A stretch of DNA of 64,000 bases from Rhizodiscina lignyota (GCA_010015805.1 ML978124.1:2524594-2588593), one strand, 5' to 3'. Counted from the stretch's first letter, positions 1 to 10,880 are shown. The notes: generated from the letters alone by a model not told the origin. Translations and numbers: made by a program.

Positions 1-1077
1 AATCTTACTCTGGGGCTCTGGATTCTGTGCTTCCTTTGTGATTCTCTGCGGTTCCAAACGTTCTTCCTGGGTCTTGTCCTGGATCTTCTCTCTCCGATTA
101 TTCTGTGTCTTTCGACGCGATTGTACCAAGTCATCGGGATTTTCTCTCTGTGGAATTAGTAGAGGATCGGGAGTTGGACTTTTATGATGTTCCTTGTGCG
201 CCGGCGGAGAGACTGGAGCCGGTCGTTGTGGAGGATGCATGGGAGCTTTTCGTGAGAGCTTTGGCACCACTTCTTGGACAGCTGGAGGCGTTGGTGGGAT
301 CGTGATATCTGAATGGAGCTCGTCGCAGTCAGAGGTAATGTCAACGAGGCCTTGAACTGGTGAGGAAACTCCATCGCGAGCTGGTTTTGCACGTCTTGTA
401 TCTGCTGCCTTGGCCCAGAGCGGCAAATGCTTCTTTTGCTTAGGTGTTAGGTTCGTTGTAACTGCATTATGACCCTTAGGGGGAGCATGAGTTTGCAGCT
501 TCTGTCTCTTCGCAGCATGCTCCTCTGGTACGTTCTCTCTGTCTTCCTGCCTGAGTTCATACGGCGACTTTGTAGGTAGCACTGCCTTTCCATGTAGTCC
601 CTTTCGCGGCCCTAACAGCGCATTTAATGACTTGTGACGCGGCTGTGCCGTCTGAACGCTTGCCGCGCTCGTTGCAGTCAGCGCCACCCTCGACGCCGTC
701 GCGACGTCAGTCGGTGTCTTCTCTGGGGTCGCATTCCCCTGATTCTTCCGCTGGAACAATGGACTGATATCCGTCTGGAGTGTCAAAAGCGCCTCTCCGA
801 CTTCCACGAGCGCTCCTCTGTCCAATGTCAACTCATCACCCTCCGCCACAAAGCCTTCTTGCTTCAAGTGTTTATCACCGATAAGGCCACCCGTGTCATC
901 GTAGACCATAATACGCCGATTGAAGGTATGGAAGCGAAGGACGCCATCCTGCCATCGTTTCTGCTTGCGTCGTATGTCGTGCGTGTAAAGGCAGCGGAAT
1001 TCAAGGACAGGCGCGGTATTCTGAGTTGGAGGGACCGTGTAAGCTGTGCTGCTACGTGCGATTGGTGCGCTCATCAT
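1..1077 (-). CDS. DUF2439 (Mte1/ZGRF1-like) protein, 3' end outside window
   Basis: The minus-strand frame is open from an ATG pair at 1077/1074 to the left edge, about 359 codons without a stop, so the C-terminus lies outside the window. The first ~100 residues match the DUF2439 pattern found at the N-terminus of ZGRF1-type helicases and yeast Mte1: EFRCLYTHDIRRKQKRWQDG, then HTFNRRIMVYDDTGGLIGD, then an L-T-L-D-R-G segment. A basic, proline-rich, probably disordered region follows (KSLNALLGPRKGLHGK; KRQKLQTHAPPKGH). Family knowledge places Mte1 with the Mph1 helicase at DNA breaks and telomeres. A repair role here is inferred. Start choice: MM, with no better ATG upstream. Confidence 0.8.
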   Translation of the reverse strand, partial: MMSAPIARSSTAYTVPPTQNTAPVLEFRCLYTHDIRRKQKRWQDGVLRFHTFNRRIMVYDDTGGLIGDKHLKQEGFVAEGDELTLDRGALVEVGEALLTLQTDISPLFQRKNQGNATPEKTPTDVATASRVALTATSAASVQTAQPRHKSLNALLGPRKGLHGKAVLPTKSPYELRQEDRENVPEEHAAKRQKLQTHAPPKGHNAVTTNLTPKQKKHLPLWAKAADTRRAKPARDGVSSPVQGLVDITSDCDELHSDITIPPTPPAVQEVVPKLSRKAPMHPPQRPAPVSPPAHKEHHKSPTPDPLLIPQRENPDDLVQSRRKTQNNRREKIQDKTQEERLEPQRITKEAQNPEPQSKI

Positions 1078-1175
1078 CTCAGTATCATTGTTGGGCTTCT
1101 GGAAGATTCAGTAGTATCGCCTTATTAAGTTGTGACGTGATTTCAAGGTGGAGGTGGAAGTTGTATGTGCGCGCG

Positions 1176-1181
1176 ACGCGC
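1176..1181. promoter_or_regulatory. MluI-cell-cycle-box-like motif (ACGCGC)
   Basis: ACGCGC lies about 100 bp upstream of the DUF2439 start inside a CG-rich run (1168-1184). ACGCG is the core of the MBF site that drives G1/S expression of many fungal replication and repair genes. The short motif can occur by chance. Confidence 0.3.
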
Positions 1182-2239
1182 CGCGAATACGAAGACGCAC
1201 GCCATCACGTGAGTGTGACTTGAAAGTTACTCAACTCCAACCTGATATTTCTTTAAAGAGTGATCTTGAGCAGAATTCTCATTTAGTAGCTCTGCATTAC
1301 ATGTTCTCATTGAATGCTCACTTGTAAATAAATTGCGGAGGATCTCTAGGTAGCGGATCATATCGGGCACCAGGCTGGCACTGATGAATATTCTGCACGT
1401 TCGCCTACTGAATGTAACACTGCAGATATTACCTTCGTACTGCATACCGCACAGCCCATCAAGATGGTTCACGAGTCCATTGAGAAGGCTGGAGCGACAA
1501 AAGCACTGCTACGCCCTACAGCATTACAGAGGCGTTCGCATGGCCACCTTGTTCGCACAGTTCCCGCCTTCTGGCATTGAAACGGCACTTCATACTTTGG
1601 ATTGCCGACCGACCTTATGATCCATCAAAGAAAGAGCTTCGACGAGAAGACGCAAAGAGCTGCGTATGATGCGGTTCAGCCTCCTCCGTAACATGACGCC
1701 CCTTTTCATAGCGTGCCAGTCCAAGTTCGTCTCGGTATATTTTTGGCCCCATTGCGGTGTCTCCGACGCTCAAATATTCAACATTCGCGGCGAGCATATC
1801 AAATGCGACTTCTCAATTCCTGCTGTTTAATATTGGTTTTCGGGCTGTGCAGAACGCGATGTCCACCTCACGATCTCCCTGCAGGCTGCAGTTATCTCAG
1901 CCGTACGCCTTCTGCAGCACGTCGTGTCTTCGACCTCGCCTCTCATTGGAGGTGGTGGATATGCAGCTTTCGACACGCCCGCCCCATTCCGGGGAATCCG
2001 CTGATATTGAGTTGTGCCTGTGGGAAGCACTTGATAGATGTTGCGCGTGCTTCTGCCACAGAGGTTTTGCCTTACAAGCCTCACTACGATCTACTAGTGT
2101 CTATCTAAGAAAGCTGCACGAGGCCAGCCTTCAATTCGAGAGATGTTAAGTATATTGCATGTTGGCCCTCACAGCATTAGCTCTTTCTTCTTAATTATAA
2201 TGTCGAGTCTCGCCTACCAAAGGATTTATTTACGCAAGG
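1182..2239. other. Region without a convincing gene; possible adenylation-domain relic
   Basis: No intact gene is seen. One plus-strand frame at 1356-1655 reads D-I-T-F-V-L-H-T..P-I-K-M-V-H and, after a stop, G-T-S-Y-F-G-L-P. This loosely recalls the core of NRPS-like AMP-binding reductases. The resemblance is weak and the frame is interrupted. Confidence 0.25.
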
Positions 2240-3131
2240 ATGGGTCGATCGAACTACATGTCGTTACCCTTCCTCTACGCGTTCTTCTTTTTCCCAGCCT
2301 TCCAATGCGGGGAGGTCCCGTCACAAATCATTACTAGCCCTTTAGATGCTTTCGTCGGATGGACGAGCGAGCCTAGTGACGGTGCCTGTAAGCCGATCTC
2401 GGCTAAAGATAATATTTTTTCACATGTGCTAATCTTTGAATGCAGGGAGTCAATACTATTGCAACGGCGGTAGTGTGGCACAGAGCGGCCAGACATATGC
2501 ATGCAAAAACGGTGGCTTCTTCGGACTCACGTGTATTGGATCGAAGCAAGTTGTCGAGGAATATGTCGGCACTGCGACGCCGTTTTACGGTAGCACGACG
2601 CAATCCGTTTGGTAGTATTTCCCTGGTTATGTCCGGTTCAAGATCGCTAATAGGGTCATGAATAGCACAGGCTTATGCCAGACAGCGCTGCGATACTCCG
2701 ATATAAACGACCAGAGTCCGCTCAGCGCATACGGCTGCTGGAACGATGTGTTCAGCATAAGGTCTTACTACGTGAACATCCCCGCAGCAACTGCCAGCAC
2801 AACATCTCCAATCACATCAAGTAGTACCTCTGCGTCGCCCTCGAGCATCATCTCAACGACATCAACGCCGCTCTCCACTTTCAGAACCTCAACGTCATCG
2901 AGCTCTTCGTCTCCGCTCAGCGTGTCGTCACAACCATTTTCCAAAAGCTCGTCAGGAAGCGCCACACCAACTATCCAAGCAAGTAGCTCTGGCTTGAGCT
3001 CCAACAAGTCGAATGATATCGCACTCGGTGTCGGTCTTGGGGTTGGCATACCTTCTTTCATCGTGGCGGTCATTGGGGTAGTGTTCACAATACGGAGAGC
3101 AAGATATGACAGCAGCAGGAATCACGCTTAG
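2240..3131 (+). CDS. Secreted or membrane-anchored Cys/Ser-rich protein, possibly interrupted
   Basis: Exon 1 is 2240-2387 and the intron 2388-2445 carries a CTAAT branch site. Coding resumes at 2446. The protein has a signal peptide (F-A-F-F-F-F-P core), a cysteine-bearing ectodomain (YYCNGGSV, YACKNGGFFGLTCIG, TGLCQTALRYSD, YGCWNDVF), a ~75-residue Ser/Thr-rich linker and one C-terminal membrane helix (IALGVGLGVGIPSFIVAVIG) followed by RRARYD. This architecture is common in fungal cell-surface proteins of unknown role. An in-frame TAG sits at 2613-2615. It is removed only if 2613-2654 is a 42-nt intron, whose branch site would be very close to its acceptor. Otherwise the gene is broken or read through. 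Confidence 0.6.
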
Positions 3132-4311
3132 GAGACGATCACGAGCGCACAATGACAGCAAGAGACTTCAGTAACGGTCACGAGTCTGAGATGACAATAG
3201 CAGGAGTTATAGCTTATTGGTGATCCTCACCCCCTCAATGAGGCAACCAGACAGTATGGCACCCCCGGTGAACAGTTCGAATCTCGCTAACGGCGATTCG
3301 TGGTTATATGCTCGGGCCTTCTAATGAGCGTTGCAAACCCTTCTGTATTTTTCCAACACAGTTGATATCCCGGCCTTCTTGCCTTAACATATGCTTTACT
3401 TTCGGTGGCATTTGTCTTGCTTCTCCGTTATATACCCTCAGCTTTCTCCTTGCATTTTCAGCTGCGTGTCTTTCCCAAAGTTGGTTTTCTTATTCAGCAA
3501 TTTTGCGGTTTGCGGAAAGCGTTTCTCGTTCATCGCGCCGGCGTTCTGTTACCATCACGAGTGGCTTCTAGAATTACTGTCATGTTAAGGCTGTGGACCT
3601 CCATTATGCATTAGACCGCTGAAAGTTTGAAATAGATGACTATTGAAACGGAGTTGGTCTGAACATCATAGCGATCGACGGGAAAGTAAATTTTGCAGTC
3701 ACATCATCACGTTTCATACATACACTACGAGAACTCGAAGATATCAAAAATTGCTTTCAGGGAAGATAGCAAGCAACAATTCTCGCAAGTCGCTCATCAA
3801 GCAGATGTTCTTCTCAACAGAGGGAGAAGAATAAATAGCAAAATACGTAAGGCCTCGTTGTGAGTGTCAAATATAAGATGATCGGCGTCGGGTTCTCGGC
3901 CATGAAGTTGGTGGATCTGGCAGAGCCAATCAGACGGCAAAGTTTCCGAGCAAGCGAGTGGCATTTCTCTCCTGAGTCGCGTTTATTGGACGCTAGTGAG
4001 ACTTCACCTCCAACCACAAAATACATCAAGACTGACAAAGCATCAATTCTCATCATCAATCTGAGAGCTCCAATATGGAAGCTAACTAGATGGGGGTGGC
4101 AGTAGCTTCAACAGTCGTAGTGTCCGGACGGACCAATCCGGAGCTCAAGATTGCGAGCGAAAGGATCTTTCCATAACATACTCGGTCATCTCGGGCTCCA
4201 GTAACCAGAGAAAGCGCAGAATTTGTGATTACAATCAGTCTGCGTTCTATCACAGTTTCCTTTGTCTGGTCGACGGAAGCGTATGCTGCTGTAGCCTTAG
4301 GTCGTGGCCAA
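3132..4311. other. Intergenic region, nothing recognised
   Basis: Only short ORFs without family resemblance are seen. A TTCGAAT stretch near 3280 looks like a tRNA T-loop, but its flanks do not pair. Confidence 0.4.
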
Positions 4312-6169
4312 ATGGACGCCGAACCTGAGAAGATCAAACTTTCCGGACGTAGAAAGGTCAAGTCTGGATGCAAGACCTGCAAGTAGGTTCCATCGAGCTT
4401 ATCGAGATTCGTTAATGCGGCGGCGATCTAATGTATGTCACAGAACCCGACGAGTCAAATGTGACGAAGGGAAGCCGGCGTGCCAGAGATGCCTGTCTAC
4501 TAGACGGGTGTGTGATGGATATGGCATCTGGGGTGCTGGCGGAAATGAATACGGGAGCAAGATGCGGAGATATTCTCCGCTTGCACCTGTCAGCCTCTCT
4601 AAGTGCAATACGCCGATTCCTCTCCTTTGCTCGAGCGGAGAAGAAAAGCTGTACTTTGACTTCTTTCGGCGACGAACGGCGACTAAACTTTCAAGCGTCT
4701 TTGAATCCCACTTTTGGGAGCAATTGGTATTCCAGGCCTGCACCTCCGAGCCGGCCGTTCTCCATGCTGCGCTTGCACTAGCTTCAGCTCACAAAGGCGG
4801 TGATGCCAGATGCGGAACATGCAGGTCCAGTCCCACTGGAATCATCAAAACGGAGCAGCGTGGAACAGACGACTATGAGTACTTTGCGCTTAATCAATAC
4901 AACAAAGCCATATCTCACTTGAAGACTCATCTTTCAAATCACAAGATCTCTTCCCTGCGCATCGCGCTCATTTCGTGTATGATCTTCACCACGCTCGAAC
5001 TGGTGCGAGGGCAGTACAAGTCAGCATTTACTCATCTGCGCAATGGCTGCAACCTTCTCGGTCAAATTCGCGATAAGGATGATGAAAAAACAGACCGAGG
5101 CAATTCATTCCTCAGATCTCAGCCAAAGTCTATTGAGAATTGCTTGATCGAACCTTTCGCTCGCCTAAACGTCCAAATAGGACTCTTTGGTGAAATTCCC
5201 GACAACCTTTATCCCCTCACTCAACTGAGCAGTGTCGAACATCGTCTCAATGTACCGCCATTATTCGGGAGCATTTACGAAGCGCGCGAGTATATGGATA
5301 GCTTGCTCAACACGGTCCTTCACATATCTGGAAAATGTTTTCAGGACAGGTTGACGTCTACACCACATTCAAAGATGACTATTAAATCCCAACGATCACT
5401 GGAGCTGGCGGTATCTTCCTGGATCGAATCGTACAACGTAAGTATTCCAAAATTCTTCCAAAATACCGACCACCGCAACAAATTCTCGATTCCACTCCTC
5501 CGGCTCTTCCACACGATGACGACGATCATCATAAGCACAGCAGTGTCCTCCCGAGAGGCTCTCTTCGACTCGTACACACCGAAATTCACTTCTATCATCA
5601 CCGAAACGATCTCTCTTTGGGAGATGACTGGATTTGTCTCTCACAGTCCTTACAAGGGGGATTGCTGGATTCCCAACCTCCGGTTTACGTCCGAAATGGG
5701 GATTGTCCCAGCACTGTACTACACTGCTGTGAAATGCCGAGTTCCGTGGCTCCGACGACAAGCGATCAAGTTACTCTTAGCAGCTCCACACAGAGAAGGA
5801 GCCTGGGATAGCGTGATTGTGGATCACATTGCAGAAAAAGTCATGATAATGGAGGAAGATGGATTCTACGTGAGCGCACAGGTCGATATTGACCCTCCAG
5901 CATTTCAACGTCCCACGGAGAAATACATCCAAGATTGCAATGCAATGCCTAGTCTACCAGAAGCATTGAGATTCCACAACGTCAAGATCTTATTGAATGA
6001 GAATTCTGGACCAGCTGGATTCTTGGTCTGTCAGAAGCCCGATTACACTAGAAAGGGAGGTTGGGTGGAGACCAAGGTTCCATTTGACTTTACATCAGTG
6101 GAATCAGTCGACGTACTGCGGGCTCGAGAAGAGCAGGGATGTATACATCATCTGAATATTGACGACTGA
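4312..6169 (+). CDS. Zn2Cys6 transcription factor with Fungal_trans_2-like body
   Basis: Exons are 4312-4382 and 4444-6169. The 61-nt intron splits the zinc cluster. The joined protein is 598 residues and starts M-D-A-E-P-E-K. Its N-terminus carries the binuclear cluster GCKTCK then TRRVKCDEGKPACQRC, with the sixth Cys in RRVCDGYG, giving the fungal CX2CX6CX6CX2CX6C spacing. The remainder has the helical pattern of PF11951-type regulators, with YFDFFRRRTATKL, a cysteine-poor middle and a C-terminal TRKGGWVETKVPFDF. It is a nuclear DNA-binding regulator. Its stop is 18 bp from the stop of the convergent lactonase-like gene, a plausible but unproven target. Confidence 0.85.
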
Positions 6170-6187
6170 AAGTTTTGCGCAAGTCCT

Positions 6188-7447
6188 TTAAGAGCTTCCG
6201 TATCTCACCGGGTTGACAACAGTTTCCGCAAGGTCCACGCCAAAGATCCGATTGAACGCCAGAATCACAAGTTTGTCTCCCGCCAAAGCAAAATTCGCAA
6301 GCGGCGCTACGTCTCTTACGTTAACTGGGTTCTCTGTATTCTCCAATATGATATCCGCCGCGTTGAATAGCCCAAGCACCTTTCCAGTGGACCCATTACG
6401 CACGACCACTCCTTCGTACTCAGCCGTCCAAACGCGACCTGCGTCACCAACCTTGATACCGTCTGCCAGACCTTGTCGCGCAAAGGAGAATAATCTCTTG
6501 TTCTGGGGCGTACATCCGTCTGGCCCTCCAAGGTCGAATTGATACACACCTGCGAAGCTCGGAAAAGTGTGGTTCGGTGGACGCTGGAAAACAGCCGATG
6601 AAGGTCCGTCCGTGACGTAGAGAATCGAGTTTGTCGAGTCGACAGCAATGCCGTTTGGTACTTGGACGTCCAATGGACCGATAACAGGCTTGAGATTGTT
6701 ATCATGTGGTGTATAGCGCCAGACAAAATAAGGGAGTCCAGATGGCCCAGGAACTGTGCCGGGATGAAGGGTTTCGTCGCTGAAGAAGAAATCGGAGAAG
6801 AAGAAACAGGGCTGTTGCGTTACATTCGAGACGGCCACCGTAATGTCGTCTGGACCCCCGAACGGCAGCCCGAAGAATGAGTTCACGACTTCAGTCGCAT
6901 GATATGTGTGAGGATCAATGGCGACGATTGCAGGCGATGTTACGGTATCACCAAACGTGGTCATATACACCTTACCGTTGAAGTAATACCCGCCATTCGG
7001 ATTCGGCAGTCGAGCACCAGTAATATTTGGTCGGATTACTGTCGAAGTGTTGAGATCGAGGATGGAAACATAGCCTGGTGTTGGGTTCAGGAAGGCAGTG
7101 AACCACACTTGATTCAAGTTTGGGTCCCATACGCCGCCCTCAAAGGCGAACGAGTCGTTGGCATTCGCACTACTGACAAGCAGTTTGACAGAAGGGGAAT
7201 CACCGAGGATGCTGCGAAAGCTTGCGTCGTACGAAATGAAGCTGGCCCTCCGGGCGGCTGTGATGGTCCGCTTGGTCGAAGAGTTACTTGAAAGGCCGGA
7301 CGTGTTCACGAACGGCTGATCGAATGTATTGTTGAAGGGTCGTGGGAGCAGCAAGGTATCTTCCGGAGGGATTTGGACTGTCAGATTCGATTGTGACAGT
7401 GCCGGAACAGCCAGCATAGCCAATGCTACACTGAAGGCTTTCATCAT
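6188..7447 (-). CDS. Secreted SMP-30/gluconolactonase-like beta-propeller protein
   Basis: This is a single-exon gene of 419 residues. The ATG at 7447 gives MMKAFSVALAMLAVPALSQ, a clear signal peptide. An in-frame TTG at 7462 is not needed. The body has features of the SMP-30/LRE-like six-bladed propeller: FEGGVWDPNLNQVWFTA, GGPDDITVAV, VQVPNGIAVDS, LYVTDG and GLADGIKVGDAGRVWTAEYEG. Family enzymes hydrolyse lactones or organophosphates using a divalent metal held by Glu, Asn and Asp, and candidate residues are the Glu of FEGG, the Asn of VPNG and the Asp of LADG. Many N-x-S/T sequons fit secretion. The natural substrate is unknown. It converges with the Zn2Cys6 gene. Confidence 0.85.
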   Translation of the reverse strand: MMKAFSVALAMLAVPALSQSNLTVQIPPEDTLLLPRPFNNTFDQPFVNTSGLSSNSSTKRTITAARRASFISYDASFRSILGDSPSVKLLVSSANANDSFAFEGGVWDPNLNQVWFTAFLNPTPGYVSILDLNTSTVIRPNITGARLPNPNGGYYFNGKVYMTTFGDTVTSPAIVAIDPHTYHATEVVNSFFGLPFGGPDDITVAVSNVTQQPCFFFSDFFFSDETLHPGTVPGPSGLPYFVWRYTPHDNNLKPVIGPLDVQVPNGIAVDSTNSILYVTDGPSSAVFQRPPNHTFPSFAGVYQFDLGGPDGCTPQNKRLFSFARQGLADGIKVGDAGRVWTAEYEGVVVRNGSTGKVLGLFNAADIILENTENPVNVRDVAPLANFALAGDKLVILAFNRIFGVDLAETVVNPVRYGSS

Positions 7448-7821
7448 TGCAGTTTGAGACAATGCGTATAATTGATCCGCATCAGAAAGAAAGATCTGTG
7501 TTCATCCCGGAATCTAATTTCTTGCTTGCCGCAGGCGCCCCTCTGTCGCACAAGGTGACATCATTGTGCACTCGACATCGCTTTTCTGTGATCTATTTTA
7601 GATACGTCTATAGCGCACCTGTGATATCTCTTGGCCAATATCAATTCCCTTTGATTTGATCAAGTCCAGAACAATCGAAAGAATATCTTTCGCAGATTCT
7701 ATTCTTCGCCGTGCGGCAAAAGGGGGTTATTTCCCAGTTGAGACTAGATCAGGCCATTCAGTGGATTGAGACACAAATGGGAGTGGTCAGCTTTGAGATT
7801 CGAAAAATACGGAAACATATA
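7448..7821. other. Intergenic spacer
   Basis: Upstream region of the lactonase-like gene and downstream region of the alpha/beta hydrolase. No further gene is recognised. Confidence 0.5.
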
Positions 7822-8988
7822 CTACACTGCTAGTATAGTTGCTAGGTTTGCTTTGAAGTGCTCAATCCGCGCCAGCAGCTCCATAGTTGATTCCATGGTT
7901 TGTTTTGCACCTCTCTCCCCTATGAAAAGATGATGGTTGCCGTGCACAACAAAGATCAAACTGTCGACTGTTTCTTGTATTACTTTCATTATCTTCTCAG
8001 CCTTGTCGCGGTTCTTAGACATCCAGAGTGTCTTCTCTCTTGCGGCCAGGCTTCGAAGCTCTTCCGCCGACAGTTTCAAATTTGCATCAGGAAGTGGTAA
8101 TGGAAGAAGCTTGTCGACCGCTGCCATCAGTTGGTAAGTCATGATGAATCCCCAAGTAGCCTTATCTGCAACGCTGTGTCGAAAATCCAGAGGGCTGTCT
8201 CCAACGATGGCTCCCAAGAATGGCAAATCAGCCGGACCAACCTCATCAGCGACTTCGAAGCCAATATCTCTGTCTTCAACTAGTTTGTCCTCTTGCTTCG
8301 AGTATCGTAGCCCAAAAGCGCCCATCGAGATGGGGAAATATCCCATGTACTCGCGGACATAGATGTCGTCCGGTATAATCTCTCTCCCATCATTAATCGA
8401 ATTTTGTTCGTGCAGCTGACCCAAAAATAACGGCTTGTATGTTACACTGAAAGCATATCCACTTGCTGAGGCAACTGTATTTGGAGCTCGTTCACGCACT
8501 CCGCGTAGTGCAGGCGTTGCGACCAGAGAGACGGCCAATTCCAAATTCAATCCACGACTGCGAGCTTCCAATGCGTATGGGTGCAAGATCTTTCCGGCCA
8601 TACTCCAGAACATCAACACGACGCGCTTGTTGGATAGACCCTTTTGTTCGATCGTTTGTCTTGTTGCTTCCGCCGCTTGCGCGCCCCATTCCCGCACTGC
8701 GAAGTCAGGCCGTGTCGTGGGCATGACCGGAGGAGAACATTCCAGGGGGTACGACACAGCGAGAAAGTTGTAGCCAGACTTTTGAAACCAGTGTGCGAGA
8801 AAGTCAGAAGATTTGCAATTTTGATGGCCTCCATATCCTATTCGACCGAGATGATAAGCGCCTGGAATGAAGACTACAAGAGGTTTGTTTGCGTCGCTGC
8901 CGCGGATGAAATAAAGCAAGGTGGGAGCATTCTCTATCGTTTCGAGAATTTCTCCTTCATAGAGTGCAATTGGAGATGGAGAAGTCAT
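7822..8988 (-). CDS. Fungal alpha/beta hydrolase family protein
   Basis: Single exon, 388 residues, ATG at 8988. The N-terminal half has an alpha/beta hydrolase core: strand PLVVFIPGAYHLG forming the oxyanion-hole region, GYNFLAVSYPL, and a nucleophile elbow at VVLMFWSMAGKI with Ser at about residue 129. The usual Gly two residues before the Ser is replaced by Phe, giving F-W-S-M-A rather than G-x-S-x-G. The C-terminus supplies a likely catalytic His in VVHGNHHLFIGERG. No signal peptide is seen, so it is probably cytosolic. The substrate is unknown; an ester or lactone is plausible beside the lactonase-like gene. Confidence 0.75.
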   Translation of the reverse strand: MTSPSPIALYEGEILETIENAPTLLYFIRGSDANKPLVVFIPGAYHLGRIGYGGHQNCKSSDFLAHWFQKSGYNFLAVSYPLECSPPVMPTTRPDFAVREWGAQAAEATRQTIEQKGLSNKRVVLMFWSMAGKILHPYALEARSRGLNLELAVSLVATPALRGVRERAPNTVASASGYAFSVTYKPLFLGQLHEQNSINDGREIIPDDIYVREYMGYFPISMGAFGLRYSKQEDKLVEDRDIGFEVADEVGPADLPFLGAIVGDSPLDFRHSVADKATWGFIMTYQLMAAVDKLLPLPLPDANLKLSAEELRSLAAREKTLWMSKNRDKAEKIMKVIQETVDSLIFVVHGNHHLFIGERGAKQTMESTMELLARIEHFKANLATILAV

Positions 8989-9464
8989 ACTGACAGTTGA
9001 GGAGTCAGAGAGATAGACAGTGAAGGACAGGAGATCATAGAACGCTTATGCTTTTGATAGCAACAATGCTCGATAGAGGGGATAGAACACGCTTTAAAAT
9101 TCCGCTACAAATGCAAGATCCCAGGTTTGGCCTCCGAAGTCAGTATGAAGCTACTCGGGGAGATACAGTGGCCGATTTCGGCATTTTGGCCGATGCAGCT
9201 CATGCTGGGCGTTCAGCTCTCTCGCAGCTTGAAAGTCGGTTTTTTTGTGAGGCAGACCCTTTTCATCCGTCTCTTCTACAACATCCCATGACGACTCCGA
9301 ACAAGCAGAATCCCGGGCACCGGGTACCCAGGGTTTCGGTCGAAACGCTTCAAAACCATGTACCAGGTCCACCGCTGCATCTGTGTTCTTCATAGTTTTC
9401 CATGCGCGGTTACTTGCTTCATGAGAAGAATGGAAATATCTCTTTACGCCTCTTCAGACGTTCA
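8989..9464. other. Intergenic spacer
   Basis: Lies between the hydrolase start and the 3' end of the F-box gene. Short open frames on both strands have no recognisable motifs. Confidence 0.4.
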
Positions 9465-10880
9465 TCATACAATTTCCGTCTGCCGTTCTTCCAGTGGGGC
9501 GTATCGAAGATCATAGATTACGCTTAATTCCAGTCCTTGAGCTGTGAACATGCTCTCGAGTTTGTCCCACTCCGCTTCTGCGTCATTGTTCATAAAGTCT
9601 GGCAGTATCACAGTTTTGAGATTGGGACAGATTTCTCTTCCATGTCGCAATAAATGGATCAAGTCCCTGCGTACCTCATAGCCCCAAACAGTGGTGAATG
9701 CATAGTTAAGAGATAGCACTTCGATTGCATCTGGGAGGATTGCGGACAGATCATGTTCTTCGCTTTCCAGCTTTCTGCTGATCAGGCGGGGGTAGTCCAT
9801 ATGAAGCCATGTGAGTTTCCAGAATTCCTTGAGTGACCCGAGCGAGTCCGAATCGAGTCCGTTCCCCAGATGAGAGTCCCGAAAATCCAAGGAAAGTGAG
9901 CGCAAAGAGTCCTTGTGAAGTGAGAGCGCTTCTCTGATCGATTCAGTTGTGGAGCACGATTCCGCAATCCAATGACGAACCCCGCCAATACAGGACATGC
10001 TCCAGAGCCTGACAAGCTCGAATGATGTGGTTCATCACTGCGATGCTGATATTGCAGTTATATAACCTTAGTGACGTGAGTGGAAGGCTTGCTGGCGCAA
10101 AGTTCCAGCGCTGAATATAATTGTTGATATTTACGAATTCGACGTGTAGCATGCGGAGGTAAGGGAGTTCGAAGAGAAACGAGAAGTCATCCATATCCCA
10201 CTGGAATATCTCTGACCCCGTAGCATATTGACCGGCCTTGAATTCTATAAGCTTGCAAAACCCGTGTCTTATGCGTCCCAAGTACATCTCCCATTGTAGA
10301 CATTTGAATTTGCGGGCAGGAAATCCATGGAATGTGAGTTTCTCAAGATGGGGAAGGCAGGCTAGTAAGAGGATAACCTGCGCATCTTCATAATTGGCAG
10401 CGAGTCCATCAAGGAAGAACTGGCCGGCAAGATCTTGATGAATGGGCTGGCCATCCGGCCTGATCACTCCTGTTTCCGTGGCAGCTTGGACAAAGAGGTT
10501 AAAGTCCTGTTCCCGTAAAGATCCTTGTGGATGGCATTCGCAGTCTACCTGATGATCTCTGTATGTGCGGAAGAAGGGCTTGCACCTCTTGCATTTGATT
10601 GAGTATCTCTCGGTGGAGAATTCGCGGATTTCGATGGCTTTGCAGTGTCTGGCGAGATGTGGACTGGCAGCGATGGTTCGGAGGAATGGTACGAAAGACC
10701 TGTCAGGGTTTGCTGCATCCTCAGATTGACATAACTGGCAAAAAGTACTGGTGTTACCAAGGCCCTGAATCCAGTTGATGTTGCTCTGAGACTGGCAAGG
10801 TCTGGCTTGGTGATCTGACGGAGGATGCAGTTGACAAACACGTCCTGCGGCAGATCGCCGAGGCCGGAGCGTGAGGCCAT
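9465..10880 (-). pseudogene. F-box/leucine-rich-like protein with two frame breaks
   Basis: The ATG at 10880 opens an F-box (GDLPQDVFVNCILRQI, then PDLASLRATSTGFRALV). In the 10,715-10,730 interval coding must shift frame to continue as NPDRSFVPFLRTIAASPHL, through LACLPHLEKLTFHGFP and LTSLRLYNCNI. A second shift in 9,945-10,000 is needed to reach IREALSLHKDSLRSLSLDF and the C-terminus. Fungal F-box proteins act as SCF ubiquitin-ligase substrate receptors. No GT..AG intron explains the first shift. A 58-nt intron could explain the second. The gene is therefore decayed or carries sequence errors. Confidence 0.6.

Noticed and set aside
3240-3300. tRNA-like TTCGAAT loop
   Set aside because: The flanking bases do not make a T stem and there is no A box.
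5396-5761. Minus-strand 121-codon frame inside the Zn2Cys6 gene
   Set aside because: Antisense shadow of a convincing coding exon.
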